Below, piece by piece: positions 52,701 through 60,560 of a stretch of 64,000 nucleotides of DNA. The DNA comes from JACJYM01 sp965230495 (GTDB taxonomy: Bacteria; Bacteroidota; Bacteroidia; Chitinophagales; Saprospiraceae). The first letter of the stretch is position 1. Every line of letters starts with the position of its first letter. The notes beneath the pieces are model-generated. The model saw only the letters and a list, made by a program, of their open reading frames with translations. It had not been told where the DNA came from and did no database searches. Where the stretch lies: assembly GCA_965230495.1 (NCBI GenBank), contig OZ246004.1:3534001-3598000 (forward strand), in the 5' to 3' direction. Position numbers and translations under genes: made by a program.

Positions 52701-52891
52701 TTTACTACTTCTTTGTTATCTAAATAGTAGTGTATATCAAAATGGGGGGTTTCTTTAATTTTAAAAGCGAAATCAGTGTATCTGGGTTTATTTTTCCCGA
52801 AGTATTGTGCAGAAAGATTAACAAACGAAAATGTAATCAGCATCGCTAAAAGACAGATATTTCGCATATATTTAAATTTTCTTCTAATCAT
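49754..52891 (-). CDS. Secreted metallopeptidase-like, TolB-type propeller and outer-membrane barrel fusion
   Basis: 1045 aa with a signal peptide ending NLSAQ (Met1 or Met9, at 52891 or 52867). The N-terminal domain has the gluzincin motif HELVH (H142, E143, H146) followed by a WMVEGMAEY stretch supplying a likely third ligand (E173 or E177). A TolB/PD40-like propeller spans about 290-640 (repeats such as NPTWSPDGKEIVFTG). The C-terminal part (about 660-1045) resembles the Omp85/D15 surface-antigen barrel, with MGFVRGYG and FFDAGVAFDNF. Such a fusion would tether a protease and ligand-binding propeller directly to the outer membrane. It is divergent from the M14 peptidase gene with only 13 bases between starts. 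Confidence 0.82.
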   Translation of the reverse strand: MIRRKFKYMRNICLLAMLITFSFVNLSAQYFGKNKPRYTDFAFKIKETPHFDIHYYLDNKEVVNHFSKITEQWYDYHQQIFEDTFKLASPLILYNNHADFQQTNSISGAIGVGTGGVTEGLKNRVVMPLTMSNQQTSQVLGHELVHAFQFHHILGGDSTSLQSLVNLPLWMVEGMAEYITLGNMDPFTSMWMRDAILNNNVPTIEKMANPRYFPYRYGQAMWSFLTNKYGDNVMGPLFRATAVYGVEIAFPLVVRENIENLSLEWITAIENHYEPFLLRSKERPNGRALLSNKNSGRINVCPVLSPNGKYVIYLSERDVFSTDVFLADARNGKPIRKMASLIKDGDLDNFNFLESSGTWSKDSKRFAFVGFKKGKNVLIIKNVENGNTEESIFIPGVPSISNPTWSPDGKEIVFTGLVDGWPDLYAYNLKKSKVRRLTNDPYSEILPSFSSDGSKLAFSYDKRSMIEGRKYGRFTYDIAIMDFERGTIETKELFNTADNLNPIFDSEDNIYFVSDRDGYRNLYFFDVKKDELFQMTKLMTGISGITRYSPMISNSHKKDRILYTHYFNSGYDIYKAKKDDFNLTPVNKNDIDFSAAFLPGKTEREDIVNRNLASIDQYPLIDDSELKDAAYKPKFKLDAVGGGGGIGVGVGNTTFGNYTGLQGGLYMLFSDMLGNHQLFSQVSLNGEILDFGAQVSYLNRTKRLAWGVGLSHIPLRAGYQNYTTETINIVGVDETSLVNNINLIRVFDEGINLFAHYPFSTTLRLEGSIGGSYRSFRWDVYKDYFVQRGGRYVFALQERNKVENLGNELDIDRYYTIVKGFGANVGTALVGDNSYFGLTSPLAGYRYRLGVDQYFGNDKYTSVIADYRKYFWKKPISIAIRGMSYLRFEQEANSVYPFYVGQMGFVRGYGTIFDQDLIEDLGRDFSEVLGSKMLLTNFEIRLPFTGPENLSLIKSKALFSDLALFFDAGVAFDNFSQLSDGRTVFVFDPVTGQTVEEQRDIFIATSAGLSLRVNLFGALILEPYYAIPLVKNGKGVFGLNFIPGW

Positions 52892-52904
52892 AACGATTGA
52901 CTTA

Positions 52905-54623
52905 ATGAATAAGGTATTTATAGCTTTAACAATAATAACTATTGTCGGTTGTAATTATAAAAAAAATAATGTGATGAATGTCGGTATAAATATAGCTTTT
53001 GAGCAAGATCATGACCATACACCTTCATATGTCGAGGTAATCGAATTTTATGAGAAGTTAAATACACTAAGCAATATTACTAAGCTCGAAAAGTATGGCA
53101 AGACCGACTCGGGACACCCACTTCATACTTTGGTTATAGATGTCAAAGGAGAAAAATCTAAGCCTACTTTATTAATTAACAATGCGATACACCCTGGAGA
53201 ACCATGTGGAGTTGATGCATCGATGATGTTCGTAAGGGATTTATGCTTAGACGAAAAGTACGAAGAGCTGTTGAAAAAGGTAAGGGTCGTGGTAATACCA
53301 TTTTATAATATTGGAGGAGGGTTAAATAGAAGTTCATTCAGTAGAGCCAATCAGGTAGGTCCTAAGTATTATGGTTTTAGAGGAAATGCTAAAAACTTGG
53401 ATTTAAATCGAGATTTCGTTAAATGTGATTCCAAGAATGCAAAAACCTTTAATGAAATCTTTAACCATTTTGAACCCCATATATTTATAGATACTCATAC
53501 TTCGAATGGAGCAGATTATCAATATGTTATGACATTAATTGCAACTCAAAAAGACAAACTTCCCTCCTCGTTAGCTCAGGTACTAACTGATTCTATGTTA
53601 CCTTATTTATACGATGAAATGAAGAACAGAAATTATGAAATGACTCCTTACGTATATGCACCGGACACTCCTGATAAAGGGATTTATGGTTTTTTGGATT
53701 ATCCAAGATACTCGTCCGGCTATGCGGCTTTACATCATTGTATTTCATTTATGCCTGAAACACATATGCTGAAACCATATAAAGACAGAGTTATGAGTAC
53801 TTATGAATTTTTACATGTGAGTTTTGAGTATGTGGCCGATCATTTTGAAATGATTTCAGATGCTAAAGAAAAAGCTGAATCAGAATATAGAGGAAAGAAG
53901 AAGGTGGCCATAGATTGGAAATTAAACGAAGAAAAAGTGGATAGCTTCTTATTTAAAGGGTTTGCCGCGAAATATAAGAAAAGCGAAGTAACAGGAAAAG
54001 ACAGGTTGTATTACGATAGGAACGAACCATATACGAAAAGTGTTAATTTCTTCAATGATTACCAGATGGACAAAGAGATTTTGGTGCCAAAGAAATACAT
54101 TATTCCTCAAGGGTACTCTGATGTAATAGAAAGACTCAGATGGAATAAAGTGGAAATCTCAGTTTTAGAGAAAGATACGGTTGTAAGAGGACCATTCTAC
54201 TATATAATGGATTTTGAAGACCAGAAAGCCTATGAAGGACACTACCTTCATAAGAAGGTAAAGCTTGAAGAAGTGGAAAAAGAAGTTCAGTTCTACGCTG
54301 GAGATATTGTTATTGATACTGACCAGAATAAAAGAAGATACATCGTGGAAACGTTGGAACCCGGAGCACCAGATAGTTTCTTTGCTTGGAATTTTTTCGA
54401 TGGGATTTTAATGCAAAAAGAATATTTTTCTCCTTATGTTTTTGAGGAATTGGCTGTCGAATTATTGCGGAATGATCCTGAGTTAAAACAAAAATTTGAA
54501 GATAAAAAGAGCAAGGATGAAGAGTTTAGAGACAATGCGTATCAACAATTAACGTTCATATATAAGAATTCACCATACTATGAACAAACCCATAGGAGGT
54601 ATCCAGTGGCGAGAATTTTTTAA
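52905..54623 (+). CDS. M14 family zinc carboxypeptidase lipoprotein
   Basis: 572 aa from the ATG at 52905, which begins a signal peptide with lipobox TIVGC (C16); a longer reading frame upstream runs across the start of the divergent gene and is discarded. The zinc motif HPGE (H96, E99) and IDTHTSNG (third ligand His) are present, plus a late catalytic-type Glu in FMPETHML. Bacteroidetes M14 proteins of this type are secreted carboxypeptidases, whose action on peptides or peptidoglycan fragments is not resolvable here. Its stop is 17 bases before the following lipoprotein gene, so they form an operon. Confidence 0.85.
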   Translation: MNKVFIALTIITIVGCNYKKNNVMNVGINIAFEQDHDHTPSYVEVIEFYEKLNTLSNITKLEKYGKTDSGHPLHTLVIDVKGEKSKPTLLINNAIHPGEPCGVDASMMFVRDLCLDEKYEELLKKVRVVVIPFYNIGGGLNRSSFSRANQVGPKYYGFRGNAKNLDLNRDFVKCDSKNAKTFNEIFNHFEPHIFIDTHTSNGADYQYVMTLIATQKDKLPSSLAQVLTDSMLPYLYDEMKNRNYEMTPYVYAPDTPDKGIYGFLDYPRYSSGYAALHHCISFMPETHMLKPYKDRVMSTYEFLHVSFEYVADHFEMISDAKEKAESEYRGKKKVAIDWKLNEEKVDSFLFKGFAAKYKKSEVTGKDRLYYDRNEPYTKSVNFFNDYQMDKEILVPKKYIIPQGYSDVIERLRWNKVEISVLEKDTVVRGPFYYIMDFEDQKAYEGHYLHKKVKLEEVEKEVQFYAGDIVIDTDQNKRRYIVETLEPGAPDSFFAWNFFDGILMQKEYFSPYVFEELAVELLRNDPELKQKFEDKKSKDEEFRDNAYQQLTFIYKNSPYYEQTHRRYPVARIF

Positions 54624-54640
54624 TAATAATTAAAAGAGCA

Positions 54641-55000
54641 ATGAAAAACCTACTAACTTTTGGATTTATTATACTATTAACTTTAGGTGCTTGTGGAAGT
54701 AAATTTGACTCATCTTTGCTTCCAGGTAAATGGTTAACGGAGAAATGGATTAACAAAACAGATTTACAAGAGATTGATTCCAAGATGACTTTTGAGTTTA
54801 TGGAAGATGGTAGATATACTATGAACGTTGGTAGTCGAATTGAAGAAGGGAAATATTGGATATTTGGAGAGTCTTTACATACTGTTGAGGATGGCAAATC
54901 AGAAAAAACAGTAAAAATTCTTAGGCTGACCAACCAAGAATTAATATTTGAAATGAATAGATACGGCCAGATAGAAGAAGTTATACTAAGACGCGGTTAA
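54641..55000 (+). CDS. Small lipocalin-like lipoprotein
   Basis: 119 aa with lipobox TLGAC (C18). The rest has LPGKWLTEKWI, FEFMEDGRYTMNVG and EEGKYWIFGESLH, strand pairs typical of the lipocalin-like DUFs that Bacteroidetes encode as lipoproteins. No catalytic residues are seen. It follows the M14 peptidase gene and its 3' end overlaps the convergent GNAT gene by 4 bases. Confidence 0.65.
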   Translation: MKNLLTFGFIILLTLGACGSKFDSSLLPGKWLTEKWINKTDLQEIDSKMTFEFMEDGRYTMNVGSRIEEGKYWIFGESLHTVEDGKSEKTVKILRLTNQELIFEMNRYGQIEEVILRRG

Positions 55001-56088
55001 GTAAACGTGCAGTCGGCATCTCCATCTTGAATAGAGAAATCACTGGGAAGTTTGAGAGAATCGAAATAATTAGAAATGAGATAATTTCTTTCTACCTTCT
55101 TTGAGAATAACTTTCCGGAAATCTCATTCACTACATTATCGGCAATATCATGTTGAAAGGTAGTAAAGGTTTTAATTTTCCATTTTATTATAAAATGTTC
55201 AATTACGTTTCCAATTATGGTGACGGGGCAGGAATAATAACAATAAGGTAACTTAAGGGTAGCTTTTCTCTTGTTAAAAACTAAAAATGCAATCAAAACT
55301 TTATTATTATCATATATCTCAAATGCCATTTGTTTGAATGTAGAATCCGTATCAGAAAAATGATATTCTTGTTTTGTCTGATGTTTCTCCAGTATCCAAG
55401 GATTATGCAATATCCAGTTTAATTCTTCGAAGTTTCTCTTAAATAGGTTCTTATGTTGTTGAGCATTTATGAATTCTGATGTTTCTTTCGATACATGGTC
55501 CACTTGCCGGATATTAAAGTCTTGTTTTAATTTTGAGTCTCGAATTTTAGTAATACCCAATACTGCATTAAATACCCCATCTACTAGCTTCCAAAAAGGT
55601 TTGAGTTTTGAAAATATAGCCCTTTTGGGAGGAAGAATGTTTTGTAAATCAAGTTTTACATAGAGCCTGATACCTTGAAGTTTGTAGTCATTAAAAATGC
55701 CGATTTTGTCATATAGAGACTTAGTATAAGGAGCATAATCCGCTACCATTATCTTTTTATTCCAGTCGGATAGGCTTTTTTTGACAAGCTGGTGAGCAAT
55801 TCCTTTCCTCCTATGATTTGGGCTTACCCATAAACTTGTCAACCAACCTAATCTAATAAACTCATTGTCAGAATTTAGGAAATGATCAGGAAGAATTCCC
55901 ACATAACCTACGATTTCTTGATTTTGGAAGGCTATAAGAAGTATAGTGTCATTGGGTTCTAATCGAGGGTTTTTTAACTGGGATAATGCACGATGTCTGG
56001 TTATTGGGACTTGCTTCAAAGAGTTAAACCACTCCGAATAGATAAGGGTATACAATTGATCGGCATTATAGCTTTTAATATTGATCAT
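54997..56088 (-). CDS. GNAT family acetyltransferase of a glycan cluster
   Basis: 363 aa. N-terminal GNAT domain (about 1-150) with VGYVGILPD and the acetyl-CoA-binding WVSPNHRRKGIAHQLVK; the remaining 200 residues are a second domain with a GNAT-like arrangement but no recognised motif. It probably acetylates a sugar or amino sugar of the surface glycan. The start overlaps the deacetylase gene in an ATGA junction. It is the last gene of the minus-strand glycan export operon. Confidence 0.75.
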   Translation of the reverse strand: MINIKSYNADQLYTLIYSEWFNSLKQVPITRHRALSQLKNPRLEPNDTILLIAFQNQEIVGYVGILPDHFLNSDNEFIRLGWLTSLWVSPNHRRKGIAHQLVKKSLSDWNKKIMVADYAPYTKSLYDKIGIFNDYKLQGIRLYVKLDLQNILPPKRAIFSKLKPFWKLVDGVFNAVLGITKIRDSKLKQDFNIRQVDHVSKETSEFINAQQHKNLFKRNFEELNWILHNPWILEKHQTKQEYHFSDTDSTFKQMAFEIYDNNKVLIAFLVFNKRKATLKLPYCYYSCPVTIIGNVIEHFIIKWKIKTFTTFQHDIADNVVNEISGKLFSKKVERNYLISNYFDSLKLPSDFSIQDGDADCTFT

Positions 56089-57098
56089 CGGTAGATCGTG
56101 TTTTTTCCAAAAGACATTTTTAGAAAGTAATATAAGATTTCTGTTTTTATAATCTCTTCAGCCGAATCAGTTCCTTTTTCAAGTGGAATTCGTTGGAAAT
56201 GATTTTTTATAATTTCTTTTTTAAAACCTGCACAACCAAAAGTTGCCGTGACATGAGGTTGTATTTTTTCAAAAAAAGCACTACCGACGTTCACGTCTGT
56301 AAATGGAAAAGAGAAAAGACCGTTGGAGATATCAAAGTTGATTTTTAGAAAATTAAGACATGAGATAGTCTGATCTAGTTGGTTATCTATTGAGAGCCTT
56401 TGATATTCAGGGTGGTCAACACTATGGGCTCCAAAGTTAAATCCTTGAGCAATCAATTTGTTAATTTGATGTGATGTTAGATAGGGTTTACTTTTTGTAA
56501 GGAATTGATTAAAATCTAATTGGATCAATGAGGCTATATCATTAAGAATATACTGGTCTTCATATTTGATGGAAAGAATAAAATTATGAAGATTAGAAAT
56601 TGAGTTATATTTTGATTTAATTATTGATGCCTTCTTGGGCTCTTTTATAGTCTCCTCTAAAATTAAACTGGCTTTATACCTAAAGAACAGACTTTTATTA
56701 TCTATAAAGGCTGAATTTAGGAAACATATGGCTGGAATCCCCTTTTTTATTAGGATAGGACATATAATATCATAAAGTTCTCTAAGGCCATCATCGAAGG
56801 AAAGAAGACATACGGGCTTGGTTGGTTTAGTTTTTCCAGTAGCAATATTTTTGAAACGATCATAGTCAACAGGGTGGAAATGCTTGAGTAAAAAATCTAA
56901 ATCTTCCTCAAAATCTCTTGTTTTTTTTACTGGATATAAATGTTTTATGTGCGGTAAATCATTATTAGATACCGTGTGATAAAACGGTAGGATATGCTTT
57001 AGTTTGGATATCTTTATCAGGTGAGAAGAGGGGGTGAAATAGCTAAAAGCTTTCAGTCCCCCCAGCAGCCCTTTTCTAATTTTCGCTTTCAAACCCAA
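56085..57098 (-). CDS. Polysaccharide deacetylase (NodB-like)
   Basis: 337 aa. NodB motif LSFDDGLRELYD (D-D pair) and the C-terminal HSVDHPEYQRLS segment identify a carbohydrate esterase 4-like deacetylase, with FYHTV near the start as in membrane-associated glycan deacetylases. No signal peptide is visible. The reading frame has only a TTG start at 57098 (no in-frame ATG), 19 bases after mscS; other starts cannot be excluded. It would modify acetylated sugars of the surface glycan. Confidence 0.8.
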   Translation of the reverse strand: MGLKAKIRKGLLGGLKAFSYFTPSSHLIKISKLKHILPFYHTVSNNDLPHIKHLYPVKKTRDFEEDLDFLLKHFHPVDYDRFKNIATGKTKPTKPVCLLSFDDGLRELYDIICPILIKKGIPAICFLNSAFIDNKSLFFRYKASLILEETIKEPKKASIIKSKYNSISNLHNFILSIKYEDQYILNDIASLIQLDFNQFLTKSKPYLTSHQINKLIAQGFNFGAHSVDHPEYQRLSIDNQLDQTISCLNFLKINFDISNGLFSFPFTDVNVGSAFFEKIQPHVTATFGCAGFKKEIIKNHFQRIPLEKGTDSAEEIIKTEILYYFLKMSFGKNTIYR

Positions 57099-57117
57099 GC
57101 ATGTAATTATCTCATGT

Positions 57118-57945
57118 TTATTTTATCTTGGACATATTTACATCCATTGTTGGGTACGGAATTCCAATTCCTTCTCTATCAAAAGCTTTTTTCACATTTT
57201 CCTGCATAAAAAACATAGTATCCCAATAGTGTTCGCTTTTACAAAAAGGTCTGGTTGCTAGATTTACGGAACTATCACCTAGTTCGGCCACCACGACTCC
57301 TTGAGCTGGGTCATCAAGTATATACGGACATTGTCTTCCAACTTCTAGAATGATACTTCGGGCTCTGTCTATATCGGCATCATATGCTATGCCATAGGTC
57401 AACTCAACACCAACAGTTCCTTGCCCCGAAATGTTAACAATATCATTTCCGGTTACATTGCTGTTTCCAATAATGATTCTTTTATTATCAAGTGTTTTTA
57501 GCGTTGTATTGAATGCATTAATTGCCTCTACTGTGCCGGTGGTAGCCCCTCCACCAATAGATACGAGGTCACCAACTTTGAAGGGTTTGAAAATCATAAG
57601 AAGAACTCCACTTGCTGCATGGCCTAAGGTTCCATTCAGGGCCATGCCGACGCCGACCATAAGAGCACCAAGTATGGCCACAAAGGAAGTCGTATTAATG
57701 CCAAACATTGCAGCTACCGAAAATAAGAGCATTACTTTTAATGCAATACTGATAAGCGAAGCTAAAAACTTTGATAAGGTTTCGTCTATTCCAGCCTTTA
57801 CAAAAGAGTGTAAGGCCAGTTTAGTAAGCTTTCCTATGATCCATAATCCAAGTAATAAGGTAATAATTGCGAGAACAACTTTTGGTGAATATTCCAAAAT
57901 CATTTCGTAAGCCCTTTGAACCAATGATGCTACATCTAAATTCAT
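57118..57945 (-). CDS. MscS family mechanosensitive channel (second copy)
   Basis: 275 aa with three N-terminal helices, the pore motif GTLGHAASGVLLM, a beta domain with FKPFKVGDLVSIGG and a TLDNKRIIIGN strand, and the C-terminal domain. It is inside the glycan export operon rather than in a unit of its own, 47 bases after the O-antigen ligase gene. A promoter-like box is seen at 57968-57975, so it may also be transcribed separately. Confidence 0.92.
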   Translation of the reverse strand: MNLDVASLVQRAYEMILEYSPKVVLAIITLLLGLWIIGKLTKLALHSFVKAGIDETLSKFLASLISIALKVMLLFSVAAMFGINTTSFVAILGALMVGVGMALNGTLGHAASGVLLMIFKPFKVGDLVSIGGGATTGTVEAINAFNTTLKTLDNKRIIIGNSNVTGNDIVNISGQGTVGVELTYGIAYDADIDRARSIILEVGRQCPYILDDPAQGVVVAELGDSSVNLATRPFCKSEHYWDTMFFMQENVKKAFDREGIGIPYPTMDVNMSKIK

Positions 57946-57967
57946 TTTCTTTAGTTTTTTATTTTTC

Positions 57968-57975
57968 CAAAATTA
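57968..57975 (-). promoter_or_regulatory. Putative -7 box of the second mscS gene
   Basis: On the minus strand TAATTTTG fits TAnnTTTG, 22 bases before the ATG at 57945. No -33 TTG at the usual spacing; tentative. Confidence 0.3.
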
Positions 57976-57992
57976 CAAATTATCTACGCATA

Positions 57993-59450
57993 CTATCCGG
58001 TAGTAGGATTTATAGATTTTCGATTCTTAAGATCAAAAATGACAAAGATGGAAGCACAAAGAAAGAAGAAAGTACCTACTTTATCTACTTCAATCATATC
58101 ATTAATTAAATTCAGAATCAAAATAATGATTATGCAAATATTAGCAGCCATTAGAAAATACTTCTCCTCGTGATTTCTTGCGTTATGATATACCTTTTCT
58201 CCATAAATTAGCAGAGCAATTATTAACAGAGCAAAAATTATGAAACCAAAGAAACCCTGCTCTACAAAAGTCATCAAATAATAACAGTGAATTCCGGATT
58301 TTTCAGGATTGTCACTTACATAAGTTTCAAAACTATTTACCGTATATGGTTTGTAAGATGAATAAAAGCATCCAGGCCCAAAGCCCAATACTGGTTTTTC
58401 TTTAATCATTTGTACCCCGGCAACCCACCTATGAACTCTTTCCATAGATGAAATATCTTCTAGCTTGTAGGTAGCCTCCATTAAGTTATCAAAATTGTGA
58501 TGAGCAATGGTTCTTTGATAATTTGGTGCATAGTCTAACCATTTATTACCTTGGGAAATAAACGAAATACCCATAATTAGTAATACTCCCGCAACTCCTA
58601 TGACATATTTAATTAGTTTATATTCGATTAAGAAGTATGCAACTATTCCCAAAAATATGGAGCCCATTGCCGCTCTTGTAAATGATAGATTAATACCTAT
58701 GATGTATAAAACTATTAGAAAGGCATATGCTTTTTTTAAACTCTTTTTTTCAGTAGTTTTATAAAATGCCCAGACAAATGGAAGTACCAGTACCGCTATA
58801 GAAGCGTAGGTGACGTGGTTACGAAAGAAAGGGTACATGACACTATTTATGGTGTCAAAGGTAAACCCCTTAAGACCATGCCTAATAATAACAATTGTAA
58901 TTCCCAGGGCAAGAGACCAGATACAAAATTTAAGGAGTTTTTTAAACATGTCTATATCCCTTATAAAGTGAAAAGGGATAAAAAAGAATGGAATGACATA
59001 CCATAATTTGGCAAGGAAAAACTTGTAAGAAATCACAGAATTTGTTGAAAACCAGGCAGTAACAAAAATGGAAAATATATGTAATATCAGGAGGAGAGAA
59101 ATGGGATGCATAGCAAAGGTCATGTTGACATTTTTTCCTTTGGTTATAAATAGTACGATGCCTACTAGAAAAAGCAACCACATTTGCGGTTCGGTAGGTA
59201 GATCAGTTCCCAATGTAGAAGAGAATTGTACCTCTATAGAATAAGGTATAGAAAGAAAGAAAATAAAATATATTATTCTATAATCTTGAATCAATAATGA
59301 CAAAACCAATCCCCCTAATAGTAAAACGGCAACAATTGGGTTGTCATCAAAAAAGAATAGATAGGTTGCAAAGGAAATCAATATACCGAGTAATCCGTAG
59401 AGAATAATTTCCTTTTTGGAAGATACTAGTCTTAGAATGTTGTCTATCAT
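57993..59450 (-). CDS. O-antigen ligase/polymerase-like membrane protein
   Basis: 485 aa with ten to twelve hydrophobic helices. A long periplasmic loop near residues 295-390 ends in HCYYLMTFVEQGFFG, and the region INLSFTRAAMGSIFLG precedes it; this layout and length fit the O-antigen ligase/Wzy family (WaaL/Wzy type). It would polymerise or transfer the surface glycan. The start overlaps the Wzz stop in an ATGA junction. Confidence 0.85.
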   Translation of the reverse strand: MIDNILRLVSSKKEIILYGLLGILISFATYLFFFDDNPIVAVLLLGGLVLSLLIQDYRIIYFIFFLSIPYSIEVQFSSTLGTDLPTEPQMWLLFLVGIVLFITKGKNVNMTFAMHPISLLLILHIFSIFVTAWFSTNSVISYKFFLAKLWYVIPFFFIPFHFIRDIDMFKKLLKFCIWSLALGITIVIIRHGLKGFTFDTINSVMYPFFRNHVTYASIAVLVLPFVWAFYKTTEKKSLKKAYAFLIVLYIIGINLSFTRAAMGSIFLGIVAYFLIEYKLIKYVIGVAGVLLIMGISFISQGNKWLDYAPNYQRTIAHHNFDNLMEATYKLEDISSMERVHRWVAGVQMIKEKPVLGFGPGCFYSSYKPYTVNSFETYVSDNPEKSGIHCYYLMTFVEQGFFGFIIFALLIIALLIYGEKVYHNARNHEEKYFLMAANICIIIILILNLINDMIEVDKVGTFFFLCASIFVIFDLKNRKSINPTTG

Positions 59451-60523
59451 TTAATAAAGGACTTGTAACTTTCGAGTACTAGTGCAGCAAAACATGAGAA
59501 GAAAAAAGCAAACATTACTACACCTAAAACTATAAACATTCTTTTCGGTCTTGATTTAACATTTGGAGTAGTGGGCTCTTGAACTAAAAGAATGCTTGGA
59601 AACCTACTATTTATAGCGGTATTCATTTGATTTAATCTTTCAGAATCAAAAGCAAGTTGGTCTTGAAGAATTTTCAATTGTTTTTCAATAGATGTTATTT
59701 TAGAGAACCCCTGATTAAACTTAAAAACATCTTTTTCAATTACTTCAAGTTTATCCTTAAATCCAGCCCGAGCAGCATCATATTTATATGTTGAGTCTCT
59801 TGAAATACCTTTAGTCTTATAATATTGATATTTAGCCTCCGCTTCATTAAGATTAGCTCTGATGTTACTCAGAATTTCAGACAAAACTTCTCCTTGTCTT
59901 TCTGTATTAAGTACTCCGTATTTGTCTCGAAGATTAGCTAAACTATCATTAAGAACTTTATTTCTCAGTTCTTTTTCAGCAATGGTATGCTTTAGGGCTT
60001 CTGATTGAATATTTTGATTGTTCTTTACATATTTCTGAGCCTCAGAATCTAATAATTCTATAGCATATTTGACAATATTTTTCGCCATATCTGGCTCTTT
60101 ATCCTCCATAGAAATCTCCAGAGCTCCATATTTGGTTTTCTTGGCTTCATAAAGACTGGAGAAGGCCATCAGTATTTGAAATTCGGCTCTGGCTTTATCT
60201 CTATTGATTTCATAATGTTTGTAAAGATCAAAAGTGTCAATGATTTTAAGGATATAATCCGTGGATGTAGCTGTAGTTAATAGCCTGTCGAGTTCATTTT
60301 TTGCTCCATAATAATCTGAATTCCTTTCGAAAGACCCTAAAGGTATTGGCTTGGCAAGATCTTCATTGGCTGGATAGGCTAATGCTGTAGACTTATAGTA
60401 ATTATCCATAAATAAAGAAAAGAGAATAGCCAACACACCCGCTAATATGGTGGATATAAGAATTCTTTTTCTCCATTTTTTTAAAATACTGAAGACATGG
60501 ACGAGACTATATTCATTGTTCAT
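59447..60523 (-). CDS. Chain length determinant (Wzz)-like protein
   Basis: 358 aa from the ATG at 60523; a TTG at 60532 is in frame but gives only three more residues. Two membrane helices (about 18-38 and 330-350) flank a long helical periplasmic region with coiled-coil patterns (LEVIEKDVFKFNQ, KQLKILQDQL), the Wzz domain layout. No tyrosine-kinase domain is attached. It sets glycan chain length with the ligase/polymerase encoded next. Confidence 0.88.
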   Translation of the reverse strand: MNNEYSLVHVFSILKKWRKRILISTILAGVLAILFSLFMDNYYKSTALAYPANEDLAKPIPLGSFERNSDYYGAKNELDRLLTTATSTDYILKIIDTFDLYKHYEINRDKARAEFQILMAFSSLYEAKKTKYGALEISMEDKEPDMAKNIVKYAIELLDSEAQKYVKNNQNIQSEALKHTIAEKELRNKVLNDSLANLRDKYGVLNTERQGEVLSEILSNIRANLNEAEAKYQYYKTKGISRDSTYKYDAARAGFKDKLEVIEKDVFKFNQGFSKITSIEKQLKILQDQLAFDSERLNQMNTAINSRFPSILLVQEPTTPNVKSRPKRMFIVLGVVMFAFFFSCFAALVLESYKSFIK

Positions 60524-60560
60524 TGAAATCAAATTTGATAAACAAGCGACAAAAATAAAT

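Noticed and set aside
52776..54623. Longer M14 reading frame starting at 52776
   Set aside because: It overlaps the 5' end of the divergent gene and lacks a signal peptide; ATG 52905 begins a lipoprotein signal.
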